DNA of 64,000 bases, taken from assembly GCF_003858635.1 (NCBI RefSeq), contig NZ_RQJO01000007.1, positions 1,179,941-1,243,940 on the forward strand, read 5' to 3'. Both the position numbers and the translations under genes were made by a program. The notes below the pieces were generated by a model. It was not told where the DNA came from and did not search any database. It saw nothing but the letters and a program-made list of their open reading frames with translations. Source of the DNA: Larkinella rosea (lineage in GTDB: Bacteria > Bacteroidota > Bacteroidia > Cytophagales > Spirosomataceae). Shown piece after piece: positions 52,518 through 62,461 of this stretch (positions within the stretch are counted from its first letter, which is position 1; each line of letters starts with the position of its first letter).

Positions 52518-53948
52518 TTAACGGGATTTGGCGGTTTTAGAGGATGCTACAGTTTTGATGGCATACGCCGATCGTTGTGTACGAGCTAACAGTTTATTGG
52601 CTTCCGGGTCATTCTTGAACTGCTCTTTTTTCGGATCCCAATACAGTTTCCGGGGCAGTTTCATGGCCGCGTGGTGCAGCAGACAGGCCGAGCACGAACG
52701 GTGACCAACTTCAGCCGGAGCAATCGGCTCCTTGCGACTCACGATGCTTTCCAGCCAGTTGCCGTGGTGTTCCTTGCTGACCGGCAGGTGAATTTCGTTC
52801 GGTCCAATCACGGAGGTAATAATCTTGGGATCGCTGGCATCCAGGGCTTTGGCCGCATTTTGTTTGGCAATCGGATCACTGGCAGTTACCGATGCATCAC
52901 CGCGCGACACAAAAATCCAGCCGTCGGTTCCTTCAAATTTGATTCCGTTGGGCAATTCATTACTGACGATCATGTGCACACCGTTTTCGTACAGAGCCTC
53001 AGTGCGGAAAATCCCGTGAACATCCCACAAACCGCTTTTTGGGAAGTCGGCTTTTCCCCAGATTTCGATGGGGCCGGTATATTCGGTATCCATCGCCCAG
53101 TGCGAACAGTCGATGTGGTGTGAACCCCAACCCGTAATCATCCCGGCTCCAAACTGTTCGCAGCGCAACCAGCCCGGACGGTCGTAGCCCACCTGCGGAT
53201 GCACCCGTTTTTCGGTGTAATACACTTCTGGCGTAGTGCCGAGCCACATATCGTAATTCAGGTTTTTCGGAATGGGCATTTCGGGTTCAACCTCACCGGA
53301 AGGGTCGCCCGGTAAACCGACGTAGACGGTTTTCAGTTTTCCGATCCGGCCGTTACGGACCAATTCAGCGGCATACCGAAACTGCGTCGTCGAGCGTTGC
53401 TGGCTACCCACCTGCATGATCCGGCCCGTGCGTTTCACGGCATCAGCCATCAACCGCCCTTCCGAAATGGTCAGTGACGCCGGTTTTTGCATGTAAACGT
53501 CCTTCCCGGCTTCAACGGCATGTACGACCATCGGCGCGTGCCAGTGGTCGGGTGTACTGATCAACACCGCATCGATATCTTTGTTCGCCAACAGCTCCCG
53601 GTAATCACCATAGCCCTTCACGCCGTCATAAGACTTTCCGGTTTTCTTGGCATAAACCCCATTGACCAATTGTTTCCCTTCTTCGACCCGCTTGCTGTCC
53701 ACGTCGCATACGGCCATGATCAGGGCATTGTCGTATTGCCAGACACCCGGCATGTCGTGCGTCCGCGAAATCCGCCCCACTCCGATGGCGCCGATATTGA
53801 TGCGGTTACTGGGGGCATTTTTGCCAAAAACCGATGCCGGTACAATGCTCGGAAAACCGCCCAGGAGGGCCGTAGTAGCCACGGCTCCTTTGGCCGACAG
53901 GTCGAGAAATTTCCTTCTGGTGACAACTATTTTTTTATCCGGTTCCAT
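52518..53948 (-). CDS. Gfo/Idh/MocA-family oxidoreductase, Tat-exported
   Basis: 476-residue oxidoreductase with a twin-arginine signal (VTRRKFLDLSAKGAVATTAL). The Rossmann domain is clear: INIGAIGVGRISRTHDMPGV, AVCDVDSKRVEEG and STPDHWHAPMVVHAVEAGKD, with VYMQKPASLTISEGR following. The long C-terminal half includes TGWGSHHIDCSHWAMD, typical of this exported subgroup. First gene of the four-gene cluster (53948 down to 48874), which likely forms one transcript except for the repeat at 49754. Confidence 0.9.
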   Translation of the reverse strand: MEPDKKIVVTRRKFLDLSAKGAVATTALLGGFPSIVPASVFGKNAPSNRINIGAIGVGRISRTHDMPGVWQYDNALIMAVCDVDSKRVEEGKQLVNGVYAKKTGKSYDGVKGYGDYRELLANKDIDAVLISTPDHWHAPMVVHAVEAGKDVYMQKPASLTISEGRLMADAVKRTGRIMQVGSQQRSTTQFRYAAELVRNGRIGKLKTVYVGLPGDPSGEVEPEMPIPKNLNYDMWLGTTPEVYYTEKRVHPQVGYDRPGWLRCEQFGAGMITGWGSHHIDCSHWAMDTEYTGPIEIWGKADFPKSGLWDVHGIFRTEALYENGVHMIVSNELPNGIKFEGTDGWIFVSRGDASVTASDPIAKQNAAKALDASDPKIITSVIGPNEIHLPVSKEHHGNWLESIVSRKEPIAPAEVGHRSCSACLLHHAAMKLPRKLYWDPKKEQFKNDPEANKLLARTQRSAYAIKTVASSKTAKSR

Positions 53949-54057
53949 AAGATGGCTAGATTTATAGCGATTATTCCTGAAAAACGCCCTGATTATCTAG
54001 CTATAAGAAACGACGCGTTGATTTTTACTATTCATTTTTGAAGAACGTCCGAATATC

Positions 54058-54077
54058 AACCGGTTTGGTCACCGGTT
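54058..54077. promoter_or_regulatory. AACCGGT inverted repeat, possible operator
   Basis: AACCGGT (54058-54064) and ACCGGTT (54071-54077) are perfect inverted copies, 6 bases apart. It is in the divergent interval between the oxidoreductase cluster and the small lipoprotein gene, 110 bases from each start, as a LacI- or GntR-type operator might be. Confidence 0.35.
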
Positions 54078-54190
54078 CGGAAAAACAATTCTCCATTTAA
54101 ACCCCCGTTTTTTCCACTTAACCTAATTTTATTCCGCTCCATCCGGGCTGGGTTTTACCTTCGCAACATCAAACAACAAATTCACACCTG

Positions 54191-54460
54191 ATGAACACGA
54201 AAGTTAAATTAATTCAATCCGCACTCGGCCTGGCGATAGGAATGTGGATGCTGGCCTGTGGCGGACCCGGTGACGGCGTTAACAAGTTGGCGCAACCAAA
54301 GGCAAAGGCACCCACCAAAGGAAAGCAGGCGATCCTGAATCAGTCTTCGAAGAATTTGAAGGCAAACGGCCTGATTGTGACAACCAGCGAAGAAGTCGCA
54401 TTTGAGCGGATCTCAAAAAAAGGAGTGGCTGATCAGTGGTACATCGAAAGTTACAAATAG
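54191..54460 (+). CDS. small lipoprotein, function unknown
   Basis: 89-residue lipoprotein: signal peptide and lipobox MWMLAC (about residues 18-23) followed by a Gly/Lys/Ala-rich linker and a short C-terminal block (ANGLIVTTSEEVAFERISKK). No domain recognised. It is single-copy, between a divergent oxidoreductase cluster and the acyltransferase gene 250 bases downstream. Bases 54461-54709 hold nothing else I can name. Confidence 0.65.
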   Translation: MNTKVKLIQSALGLAIGMWMLACGGPGDGVNKLAQPKAKAPTKGKQAILNQSSKNLKANGLIVTTSEEVAFERISKKGVADQWYIESYK

Positions 54461-54709
54461 CGCGATCAGCGGTCCGGAAATCATCTTTAAAACCGCCTTT
54501 GCTCCCGGCATCGACCATTTAGCTGCAACGCACGAATCCGGTCGTTGCTTTTTGATACCAGTTCCCTTTTTCTGAGTGAGTAAGAGGCCGGTGGCATTCC
54601 CTTTCAGGTTCAGGACGAACCCAATCGTTGCAGACCGTACTTAAACCGTCCAGTGAAGTTCGGTAGAAATGGCAACGTTAGAATGCATATATTGCCGGAT
54701 TTGCGGATA

Positions 54710-55822
54710 ATGGACAACAACAATCTTGGCACCAGGCCGCATTATCTACTCTTAGACGGACTCCGGGGCATAGCAGCGATCATCGTGGTCTTCTTTCACC
54801 TTACCGAACCGTTAGCCACCAGTCACCTCGACAATCTGGTAAATCACGGGTATCTGGCCGTTGATTTTTTCTTTCTCCTTTCCGGTTTTGTCATCGGGTA
54901 TGCGTACGACGACCGGTGGAATCAACTAACCATTGGCGGCTTTCTTCGGCGCCGGTTCGAAAGGTTGCAACCACTTGTCGTGTTGGGCATGACACTCGGC
55001 GCCATCGGTTTTTATTTTACCGACTCAACGATATGGCCGCTTATTCATTCCGTTCCGCTTTGGAAGCTCATCGTCGTTATGCTGATCGGATGGACAATTC
55101 TGCCCATCCCCCTTTCGATGGATATTCGCGGTTGGCAGGAAATGCATCCGCTCAATAGTGTCGGCTGGTCGTTATTTTTCGAATACATAGCCAATATTCT
55201 TTACGCGCTGGGAATCAGAAAATTATCAAACAAAGCACTGGCTTGTTTTGTCACATTGGCCGGTGCGGTGCTGCTGCATTTTGCGGTTACGAACCCCAAC
55301 GGAGACGTTACCGGCGGCTGGACCCTGACTACCGAACACATGCGCATTGGGATAACGCGTACGCTGTTTCCTTTTTTTGCCGGTTTGCTTTTATCGCGCG
55401 TAACCCGGCCCGCTCATATCAAAAATGCCTTCTTGTGGTGTAGCCTGCTGGTGACAGCTGTTCTGTTCACGCCCAGAATTGGCGGTGCCGACTATCTCTG
55501 GATGAATGGGTTGTTCGAAGCTTTTTGCATCATCATGGTGTTTCCGCTCATTGTTTATATCGGTGCCAGTGGCGTAGTAAGAAGCCGGACGGAAGAGAAA
55601 ATTTGTCGGTTTCTTGGCAATCTTTCGTATCCCTTATACATGACGCATTATGTGCTCGTTTATTTTTACGTGGCCTGGGTAAGCAATCACAAAGGCAACA
55701 CCTTAGCACAGGCCTGGCCGTATGCCCTGCTCACTTTTTCAGGAGCTATCGGGCTGGCTTACGCCAGTTTGAAAGGGTACGATGAACCAATAAGAGCCTG
55801 GTTACGAAAAAAACTGAAGTAG
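54710..55822 (+). CDS. acyltransferase, OafA/YrhL family
   Basis: 370-residue inner-membrane acyltransferase with about ten membrane helices. The family motifs are present: YLLLDGLRGIAAIIVVFFHL at the N-terminus (Arg of GLRG and the catalytic His), YLAVDFFFLLSGFVIGYAYD and RRRFERLQPLVVLGM. It adds acetyl or longer acyl groups to surface polysaccharide, lipid or peptidoglycan. The start at 54710 begins the family directly; 54653 is possible but adds 19 unconserved residues. A strong terminator follows at 55870. Confidence 0.88.
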   Translation: MDNNNLGTRPHYLLLDGLRGIAAIIVVFFHLTEPLATSHLDNLVNHGYLAVDFFFLLSGFVIGYAYDDRWNQLTIGGFLRRRFERLQPLVVLGMTLGAIGFYFTDSTIWPLIHSVPLWKLIVVMLIGWTILPIPLSMDIRGWQEMHPLNSVGWSLFFEYIANILYALGIRKLSNKALACFVTLAGAVLLHFAVTNPNGDVTGGWTLTTEHMRIGITRTLFPFFAGLLLSRVTRPAHIKNAFLWCSLLVTAVLFTPRIGGADYLWMNGLFEAFCIIMVFPLIVYIGASGVVRSRTEEKICRFLGNLSYPLYMTHYVLVYFYVAWVSNHKGNTLAQAWPYALLTFSGAIGLAYASLKGYDEPIRAWLRKKLK

Positions 55823-55869
55823 CGACCGCAGTTTTGTTAACTCAACCGGAGTATTCGTTTTTGCTTTCA

Positions 55870-55910
55870 CCTCGCCAACCCGGTTTTGCCGTGCCGGGTT
55901 GGCGAGGTTT
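55870..55910 (+). terminator. strong intrinsic terminator
   Basis: CCTCGCCAACCCGG (55870-55883) pairs fully with CCGGGTTGGCGAGG (55894-55907), a 14-bp GC-rich stem and 10-base loop, then TTT. Serves the acyltransferase gene. Confidence 0.9.
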
Positions 55911-55997
55911 CCCCACCTTCCGGCCCGGCAAGATTTATCGGTTCAGTGGTCTTCTTTTCGGTGCATTGAGTATCTTTCGAAGTCTTTCACTCCCACT

Positions 55998-58900
55998 ATG
56001 AAAAACGTGTACACTGTAGCCGCTGTTTTGCTGGCTTCTACCCTATCATTTGCCCAAAAATCCAAAGAAACCTGGGATGTGGCCGCTGCGCACGGCCCGT
56101 CCAGAGAAGTCAGTTTTACGACCAGTGAAGGCACCTGGATGAACCTCGACGTGAGTCCCGATGGGCGTGAAATTGTCTTCGACCTGCTCGGCGATCTGTA
56201 TACGCTCCCCATCACCGGCGGAACGGCTAAGCTCCTGTCGGGCGGTTTGCCGCTGGATATTCAGCCGCGCTACAGCCCCGACGGCAAGCGGATTTCGTTC
56301 ACCAGCGACCGCGCCGGGGGCGACAACATCTGGACGATGAACCGCGACGGTTCCAATCCGCGCCAGATTACCAACGAAGATTTTCGTTTACTGAACAATG
56401 CCGTCTGGACGCCCGATGGTCAGTATCTCATTGCCCGCAAGCACTTTACGAGCCGCCGGTCGCTCGGAGCTGGTGAGCTTTGGCTGTATCACGCCAGCGG
56501 AATTACGTCGGGTTTGCAACTCACCAAACGGAAAAATGACCAGCAGGACGCCGGGGAACCCTGCGTTTCGCCGGATGGACGCTACGTTTATTTCAGCGAA
56601 GATGTCAGTCCGGGGCCGATTTTTCAGTACAACAAAGATCCGAACGGCCAGATTTACGCCATCCGACGGCTGGATCGGCAAACCGGTGAGCTAAAGAATA
56701 TTGTTACCGGACCGGGTGGAGCCACGCGTCCGCAGATTTCGCCCAATGGGCGGCAACTGGCTTTTGTCCGGCGCGTTCGCACCAAAACCGTCTTGTACAT
56801 CCACGACCTGAAAACCGGTGAAGAGTTTCCGGTTTTCGATCAACTGAACAAAGACCAGCAGGAAGCCTGGGCCATCATGGGCCTGTATCCGAATTACGAC
56901 TGGTTACCCGACGGTAAAGAGCTGGTGATCTGGGCAAAAGGCAAATTATTCCGGGTCAATGTGTCCACGGCCAAAGCCGCTGAGATTCCGTTTACGGTCA
57001 ATGCCAGGCTGACAGTGACAGACGCCGTGCGGTTTCCGCAGCCGATTTTTGCGCCGACGTTTGAATCCAAAATGATTCGCCACGCCCGCACCTCGCCCGA
57101 CGAAAAAACGCTGGTTTTTCACGCAGCCGGTTTTCTCTACACGAAAATGCTCCCAAACGGCCAGCCCGAACGACTGACCAAAGAAACCGCCAGTTTTGAA
57201 TACGAACCCAGTTTCAGTCCCGACGGAAAATTTCTCCTGTACACCACCTGGAACGATTCGTTGACGGGCAGCATTCGGAAACTGGATTTGAAAACCCGCA
57301 AAATTGAAACCCTGACGCGGGAAAAAGGCTTTTACAACACCCCGGTTTTCTCGCCCGACGGCAGCCAGATCGTGTTTCGCAAATCGACCGGGAACGGTTT
57401 TATGGGTTTTGCATACGGCAAAGAACCCGGTTTGTACATCATGACGGCCAACGGCGGCACGCCAAAATTCATCCGCGAAGACGGCGAAGAACCGCTTTTC
57501 AACAGCACCGGCGACCGGATTTATTTTGTGGAAGATGGCGCGACCAAAGCCTTCAAGAGCGTGACGCTGAACAATGCCGACGAGCAAACGCATTTCACCT
57601 CGCAGTATGCCACCCGGTTTGTTCCCAGCCCCGATTTCCGGTGGATTGCATTTCAGGAGCTTTTTCAGGTTTACATTGCTCCGTTTACCCAGACCGGAAA
57701 AGCCGCCGACCTGTCGGGCGGAACGAAAGCCTTCCCGGTTTACAAAGTCACGCGCGACGCGGGTGATTACCTGCATTGGTCGGGCGACAGCAAAAAATTG
57801 CACTGGACCATTGGCCCGGAATATTTCACGCGGTCCATACAGAACAGCTTTGCATTTGTCGAAGGCGCACCGGAAAAATTGCCTGCGATCGACAGCACCG
57901 GCGTTCCGATTGGTTTAAAACTAACCTCCGACGTTCCCAAAGGAATTGTGGCATTTAAAGGTGGTACGGTTTTGACGATGAAGGATGACGCTGTGATCGA
58001 AAACGGAACCGTGGTGGTGCAGGACAATAAAATTCTGGCGGTGGGTCCGGCAGGTTCGGTCCCGATTCCGGCCGGGGCGAAAATCATCGATGCCACGGGG
58101 AAAACCATCATGCCGGGACTAATCGATTCGCACGCGCACATCGGCACGGGCGACGGCAAATCGCCCCAACAGCAGTGGTCGTATTTTACCAACCTGGCCT
58201 ACGGCGTCACGACCGTCCACGATCCATCGTCGAACACCGAAATGGTTTTCAGTCAGTCGGAAATGGTCAAAACCGGTCGGATGATCGGGCCACGGGTGTA
58301 TTCGACAGGAACGATCCTGTACGGTGCCGACGGCGATTTCAAAACCATCATCAACAGCCTCGACGACGCCCGCTCGCACCTGCGCCGGATGAAAGCCGTA
58401 GGCGCTTTTTCGGTCAAGAGTTACAACCAGCCGCGCCGAAACCAGCGTCAACAGATCATTCAGGCTGCCCGCGAACTGGGTATGATGGTGGTGCCGGAAG
58501 GCGGTTCGTTTTTCAACCACAATATGACCATGATCATGGACGGCCACACGACGATCGAACACAACATTCCGGTCGATCCGGTGTACAAAGATGTAGTGTC
58601 GTTATGGAGCAACAGCAAAACCGGGTATACCCCGACGCTGATCGTGGCGTTCGGCAGCGTTTCGGGCGAATATTACTGGTACCAGAAAATGAACGTCTGG
58701 GAGCAGGAACGCCTGCTCCGGTTTACGCCCCGCGCCGTGGTCGACAGCCGGTCGCGTCGCCGGACGATGCTGCCGGATGAGGAATTTGGACACATCGGCA
58801 ATTCGCAAACCGCCAAACAACTTGCCGACGCGGGCGTCAGTGTTCATCTCGGTGCCCACGGTCAGTTGCAGGGGCTGGGGGCGCACTGGGAACTCTGGAT

Positions 58901-59252
58901 GCTCGGACAGGGCGGTATTTCCAACTTGCAGGCATTGAAGCAGGCCACCATTATTCCGGCCCGAAACCTGGGGCTTGACCGGGAAATCGGATCGCTGGAG
59001 GTTGGCAAACTGGCGGACTTACTGGTGCTGGACAAAAATCCGATGCAGGACTTACGCAACAGCGAAGCGATTCAGTACGTGATGGTTAACGGCCGCCTTT
59101 TCGATGCCGCATCGATGAACGAAACCGGCCATTACCACCGCCCGCGCAGCAAGTTTTTCTGGGAAAATAACCGCTACAACGACGCCTTCGAATGGCACGC
59201 CGAAACCCAAAGCTTCGGTCACATTCACTGCATTTGCCAGGGGTTGCATTAG
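55998..59252 (+). CDS. secreted amidohydrolase with TolB-type propeller
   Basis: 1084-residue exported enzyme. Signal peptide MKNVYTVAAVLLASTLSFAQ. Residues about 45-560 form one or two beta-propellers of PD40/TolB type, with many 'SPDGxxIxF' repeats (VSPDGREIVF, YSPDGKRISFTS, FSPDGSQIVFRK). Residues about 660-1060 are an amidohydrolase with the metal motif DSHAHIG, later HGQL and LDKNP blocks. Such fusions are usually called Tol-Pal-like amidohydrolases and are probably periplasmic peptidases or imidase-like enzymes; the substrate is not known. The start at 55998 is chosen for the signal peptide; 33 upstream codons lack it. Confidence 0.87.
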   Translation: MKNVYTVAAVLLASTLSFAQKSKETWDVAAAHGPSREVSFTTSEGTWMNLDVSPDGREIVFDLLGDLYTLPITGGTAKLLSGGLPLDIQPRYSPDGKRISFTSDRAGGDNIWTMNRDGSNPRQITNEDFRLLNNAVWTPDGQYLIARKHFTSRRSLGAGELWLYHASGITSGLQLTKRKNDQQDAGEPCVSPDGRYVYFSEDVSPGPIFQYNKDPNGQIYAIRRLDRQTGELKNIVTGPGGATRPQISPNGRQLAFVRRVRTKTVLYIHDLKTGEEFPVFDQLNKDQQEAWAIMGLYPNYDWLPDGKELVIWAKGKLFRVNVSTAKAAEIPFTVNARLTVTDAVRFPQPIFAPTFESKMIRHARTSPDEKTLVFHAAGFLYTKMLPNGQPERLTKETASFEYEPSFSPDGKFLLYTTWNDSLTGSIRKLDLKTRKIETLTREKGFYNTPVFSPDGSQIVFRKSTGNGFMGFAYGKEPGLYIMTANGGTPKFIREDGEEPLFNSTGDRIYFVEDGATKAFKSVTLNNADEQTHFTSQYATRFVPSPDFRWIAFQELFQVYIAPFTQTGKAADLSGGTKAFPVYKVTRDAGDYLHWSGDSKKLHWTIGPEYFTRSIQNSFAFVEGAPEKLPAIDSTGVPIGLKLTSDVPKGIVAFKGGTVLTMKDDAVIENGTVVVQDNKILAVGPAGSVPIPAGAKIIDATGKTIMPGLIDSHAHIGTGDGKSPQQQWSYFTNLAYGVTTVHDPSSNTEMVFSQSEMVKTGRMIGPRVYSTGTILYGADGDFKTIINSLDDARSHLRRMKAVGAFSVKSYNQPRRNQRQQIIQAARELGMMVVPEGGSFFNHNMTMIMDGHTTIEHNIPVDPVYKDVVSLWSNSKTGYTPTLIVAFGSVSGEYYWYQKMNVWEQERLLRFTPRAVVDSRSRRRTMLPDEEFGHIGNSQTAKQLADAGVSVHLGAHGQLQGLGAHWELWMLGQGGISNLQALKQATIIPARNLGLDREIGSLEVGKLADLLVLDKNPMQDLRNSEAIQYVMVNGRLFDAASMNETGHYHRPRSKFFWENNRYNDAFEWHAETQSFGHIHCICQGLH

Positions 59253-59260
59253 CGGAGAAT

Positions 59261-59353
59261 CGGTTTTCGGTTTAGGGTTTTCAGTTTACGATTATTAGTC
59301 CCGGGACACGATCAGCAACTTTTGAAATGCTTTAAACCGAAAACCGTAAACTG
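59261..59353. repeat. inverted repeat between amidohydrolase and lipocalin-like genes
   Basis: CGGTTTTCGGTTTA (59261-59274) pairs with TAAACCGAAAACCG (59333-59346), 14 bp. Just inside/outside it CAGTTTACG (59282-59290) pairs with CGTAAACTG (59345-59353). The two pairings overlap and must alternate. Made of GGTTTT/TTTACG words; 10 bases after the amidohydrolase stop. Confidence 0.6.
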
Positions 59354-59492
59354 GAATCAGAATCCCGTAAACCAACCGCCGTATAATATATTAGGTAATC
59401 AAACCGTTCAATAAAGGCGGTTTATGCCCGTTGATCCAAAAATAATTCAATAAATTGCGGACTGTAAATTATAGCTTGAAAAACTTGATATC

Positions 59493-60017
59493 ATGAAAAA
59501 AGCCCTTCTGTTCCTATTACTTGGCACAGCTGTATTTGTAAGTTGCAGCAAAGACGATGACTCAACGCCCGCGGTGAAAACCAAAGCCGAAATGATCGTC
59601 AACACCTGGGAAGTTCAAACCGGTTCTGTAGGTTTAGGGTCTGCTACTCCCATTAATGGTTATACCAAAGGCGGATCGGCTAACCTACTGGATATGAGCA
59701 AATTCCGGATGCAGTTCAAAACCGGTGGTGATTTTGTTCAAACCAGCCTGGAAGGTGTTAGCACTACAGGAAAATGGGCCTTATCGGACAACGACACGAA
59801 ACTTACATTGACTACTGCCGCACTTCCGGCACCTGACGTCTGGAATATTACCACGCTGACGGAAACCAATTTTGATTTTGGCCGTACAATTGCCGGAAAT
59901 TCAACCGCAGCGGGTGATTTGTATTGGAAAAACCTGATTGATACCTATGGCAAACCTGTTGGTATTACCTCTGCGAATGGTGTTACCATTGCCGTAAAAA
60001 CCGTTCCGGTCAAGTAA
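59493..60017 (+). CDS. lipocalin-like lipoprotein
   Basis: 174-residue lipoprotein with lipobox FVSC (about residues 15-18) followed by an acidic DDDS linker. The remainder alternates beta-strands (VNTWEVQTGSVGLG, MQFKTGGDFVQTS, GKWALSDNDTKLTLTT), in the manner of the lipocalin-like DUF4488/DUF4923-type proteins common in Bacteroidota: 'GKW..sdn...ltl'. Ligand and role unknown. Own terminator downstream at 60040. Confidence 0.72.
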   Translation: MKKALLFLLLGTAVFVSCSKDDDSTPAVKTKAEMIVNTWEVQTGSVGLGSATPINGYTKGGSANLLDMSKFRMQFKTGGDFVQTSLEGVSTTGKWALSDNDTKLTLTTAALPAPDVWNITTLTETNFDFGRTIAGNSTAAGDLYWKNLIDTYGKPVGITSANGVTIAVKTVPVK

Positions 60018-60039
60018 ATATTTTTTGCTTATTCCTTCC

Positions 60040-60077
60040 AAAACCGCAGCGGGCTGAAGAGTCCGATGCGGTTTTTT
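60040..60077 (+). terminator. intrinsic terminator
   Basis: AAACCGCA (60041-60048) pairs with TGCGGTTT (60067-60074), 18-base loop, followed by TTT. It is 23 bases after the lipocalin-like stop codon and would also face the secreted-protein gene that ends at 60095. Confidence 0.8.
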
Positions 60078-60094
60078 AGCTTCCTTAACTGCTG

Positions 60095-62461
60095 CTACCG
60101 TAAAATCATCAGCGTGCCCCGTAACAATTTCGAACTGGGCTTATACCGAATCGCGTAGGCGTACGCGCCAGCCGGTGCGGGTGTGCCTTTGATCGTTCCG
60201 TCGAACGGATGCGCATAGCCATCGTTCGACCAGTAAACCACCTCGCCCCAGCGGTTATAAACGGTTACTTCAACGTTCGGAAACGCTTCGACATTCTTCA
60301 GTTCCCAGAAATCGTTCTGTCCGTCGCCGTTGGGCGTAAAGGCCCCCGGCACCCAAATTCGCTCGTAAACCGTAATAACCACCGTTCCCTCGGCTTGGCA
60401 CCCGGTCGAATTTTCAACTTTCAGGGTGTAAACAATATCATCGCCAATGTTCTCCACCCGGGCATTGGCTTCTGTCGCATCCGCGAGGTAAGTGGGTGGT
60501 GACCACTCAAAATGAATTGGGTCGCCCGTCAGCTGCGGACTGATTGTCAGGGATGTACCCGGAGACGTGATGATTTCTTCTGGGAACAAAATTGTGGGAA
60601 TTGGGGCAACAACGGCGGTTTGCTGCGCAACGGCTGCGGGGCATTCAGGCGCAAAATTGATGGTATACGTCAACGCATGATTCCCAATCCCGGCCGCCTT
60701 TGAATCATATTGATTACCAGACACGCCCGGTCCCGCAAAGGTCCCTCCCGCCGGTGTTCCCGTTAGTGAATAAACCGGTCCATCCGTACCGCAAACCGAC
60801 GGAACGGCATCCATCGTTACCGTTATCGGCGGAATCTGTTCAACGGCAAACGGTTTTGAAATCCCCTTGCAGCCATTTTCAGCGGTAACTTCAACCACGT
60901 AAGTACCCGCCGTTTGCACCGAAAAAATGGGTTCATTGACGGTAGCAACGGGTTGTCCATCGCGCTGCCAGGCGAAAGTCACCCCACCAACGCCCTCGAG
61001 CGGAAGTGAGGAACCGGGACAAATCCGCGTTTGCGCCGACCGAATAGCGGCTTGCACGACGGGTGCCCGCGTGAGTGAAACGGTTTCGGTACTGTAGGCA
61101 CACCCAAACTGGGTTTGTGTGAGTGTTACGCGATATTGACCCGGCTGGGTTATCGTTAAAGTATTGTTATTTGCAGGAACGGTAACTTGTTTTTCATCCT
61201 TGAACCAGTCGTATTTCATATTGACACCTCCGGGAACGCTTAGTGTTACGGAGCCGTCGGTCGCGCACAATTGTCCGGCCGGATTGATCGATGAGGTTAG
61301 GTCGATGACGTTGACGGTCACATTCTGGGAACCACTGGCTTTACCACACTGGGTTTTCATCGAAACAAAAACCGAATAGGTGCCGGGTTCATTGACGGTC
61401 AGTTTGGTCCCGGTTGCGTCGGCCAGGTTGATCCCATCGCGTCGCCATTGGTAATTCCAGTCCGGATTCAGGGATGTCTGGAGTTCCAGCGATTTTCCCT
61501 TGCAAATCGTAAATTCGGTGGCGGGTGGCTGATTTGTTGCCCAGACCGGCGGATTGGGGGCAGTGACGGGCGGGCAATCGATCACCAGAAACTGAAAATC
61601 CCGGCGCACCTCGCCAATTTTGACCCCATTACGGTATTCTTCCACTTTCACCGCAAACACAAATAAACCTAACTGGCTGGGTGTCACACTCAATTGGCCG
61701 CTTCGGGAATCAACCTGCAGCGTCGGATTTCCGGGAATCGAACTATTGGGTGAAAAACCGGGTAGCCACTGAATGTCCGGATAGGGTCCCGCCGAAACTT
61801 CCGTAGTGCGACTGTTTCCACCGTTTTTGTTCAAGGGCGTAATCATCGAATACCGAAGCTCGTCGCCGTCGGGATCGACTCCCCCAAATGGAAACGTAAA
61901 TGACTCATTAATACAGAGATACTCGCCATTAATGGCGTTAAAGCGGGGGGATGAATTATTGAAATACTGGCCGTCTTTCAGTAGAGCCGGAAACTCGAGG
62001 TAAAAGGTAAAACCGGTTTGCAGGGGATTGTTGATGTTGTTGATACCCGCGTTCCGGTTCTGGGTCTGAAACGACATGTAGTAGCCGCCAGCGTCGTTGT
62101 AATCGGATGGATTGAGCTGTATATCAGCCCCAAAAGTTGCCACAATCATCCGCTGGTTCTGGGAAGTAGCGCAGGCTTCATTCGTAAAAACCACCTTTTG
62201 GCGCAGGTCGGTTTCCCGCACCGAGAAAACCATCATCCGAAGATTGTCCCGCCGACGAAAAATTCCGATGTCTCCACCCGACGTTTGGGCCGCCCGGTTG
62301 TTGTCTTCGAGGTAATTGGTAACGATGATTCGAAAATGGCCCGGCGTATCGCCAATCGCCCTCATCTCGATCTGTCCGCCCACCTGATGTGTAGCCAGCA
62401 CAGGTAAGGCCATGCCCAGCAAAAAAAGCCAGAGCAAAGCTCGGTGAACAAACGGAAGCAT
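60095..62461 (-). CDS. large secreted protein with T9SS type B (gliding-motility) C-terminal domain
   Basis: 788-residue surface or secreted protein. Signal peptide MLPFVHRALLWLFLLGMALPVLA. The centre (about 190-650) has several Ig/PKD-like domains, with repeated 'GTYSVFV', 'GQYRVTL' and 'GTYVVEV' closings. The last 90 residues are the gliding-motility-associated type B sorting domain: IWVPGAFTPNGDGQNDFWEL, then TVYNRWGEVVYWSNDG and the terminal ALL-type strand. It should be exported by the type IX system and attached or released outside; adhesion is a plausible role. A partial promoter (62523-62551) lies upstream. Confidence 0.9.
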   Translation of the reverse strand: MLPFVHRALLWLFLLGMALPVLATHQVGGQIEMRAIGDTPGHFRIIVTNYLEDNNRAAQTSGGDIGIFRRRDNLRMMVFSVRETDLRQKVVFTNEACATSQNQRMIVATFGADIQLNPSDYNDAGGYYMSFQTQNRNAGINNINNPLQTGFTFYLEFPALLKDGQYFNNSSPRFNAINGEYLCINESFTFPFGGVDPDGDELRYSMITPLNKNGGNSRTTEVSAGPYPDIQWLPGFSPNSSIPGNPTLQVDSRSGQLSVTPSQLGLFVFAVKVEEYRNGVKIGEVRRDFQFLVIDCPPVTAPNPPVWATNQPPATEFTICKGKSLELQTSLNPDWNYQWRRDGINLADATGTKLTVNEPGTYSVFVSMKTQCGKASGSQNVTVNVIDLTSSINPAGQLCATDGSVTLSVPGGVNMKYDWFKDEKQVTVPANNNTLTITQPGQYRVTLTQTQFGCAYSTETVSLTRAPVVQAAIRSAQTRICPGSSLPLEGVGGVTFAWQRDGQPVATVNEPIFSVQTAGTYVVEVTAENGCKGISKPFAVEQIPPITVTMDAVPSVCGTDGPVYSLTGTPAGGTFAGPGVSGNQYDSKAAGIGNHALTYTINFAPECPAAVAQQTAVVAPIPTILFPEEIITSPGTSLTISPQLTGDPIHFEWSPPTYLADATEANARVENIGDDIVYTLKVENSTGCQAEGTVVITVYERIWVPGAFTPNGDGQNDFWELKNVEAFPNVEVTVYNRWGEVVYWSNDGYAHPFDGTIKGTPAPAGAYAYAIRYKPSSKLLRGTLMILR

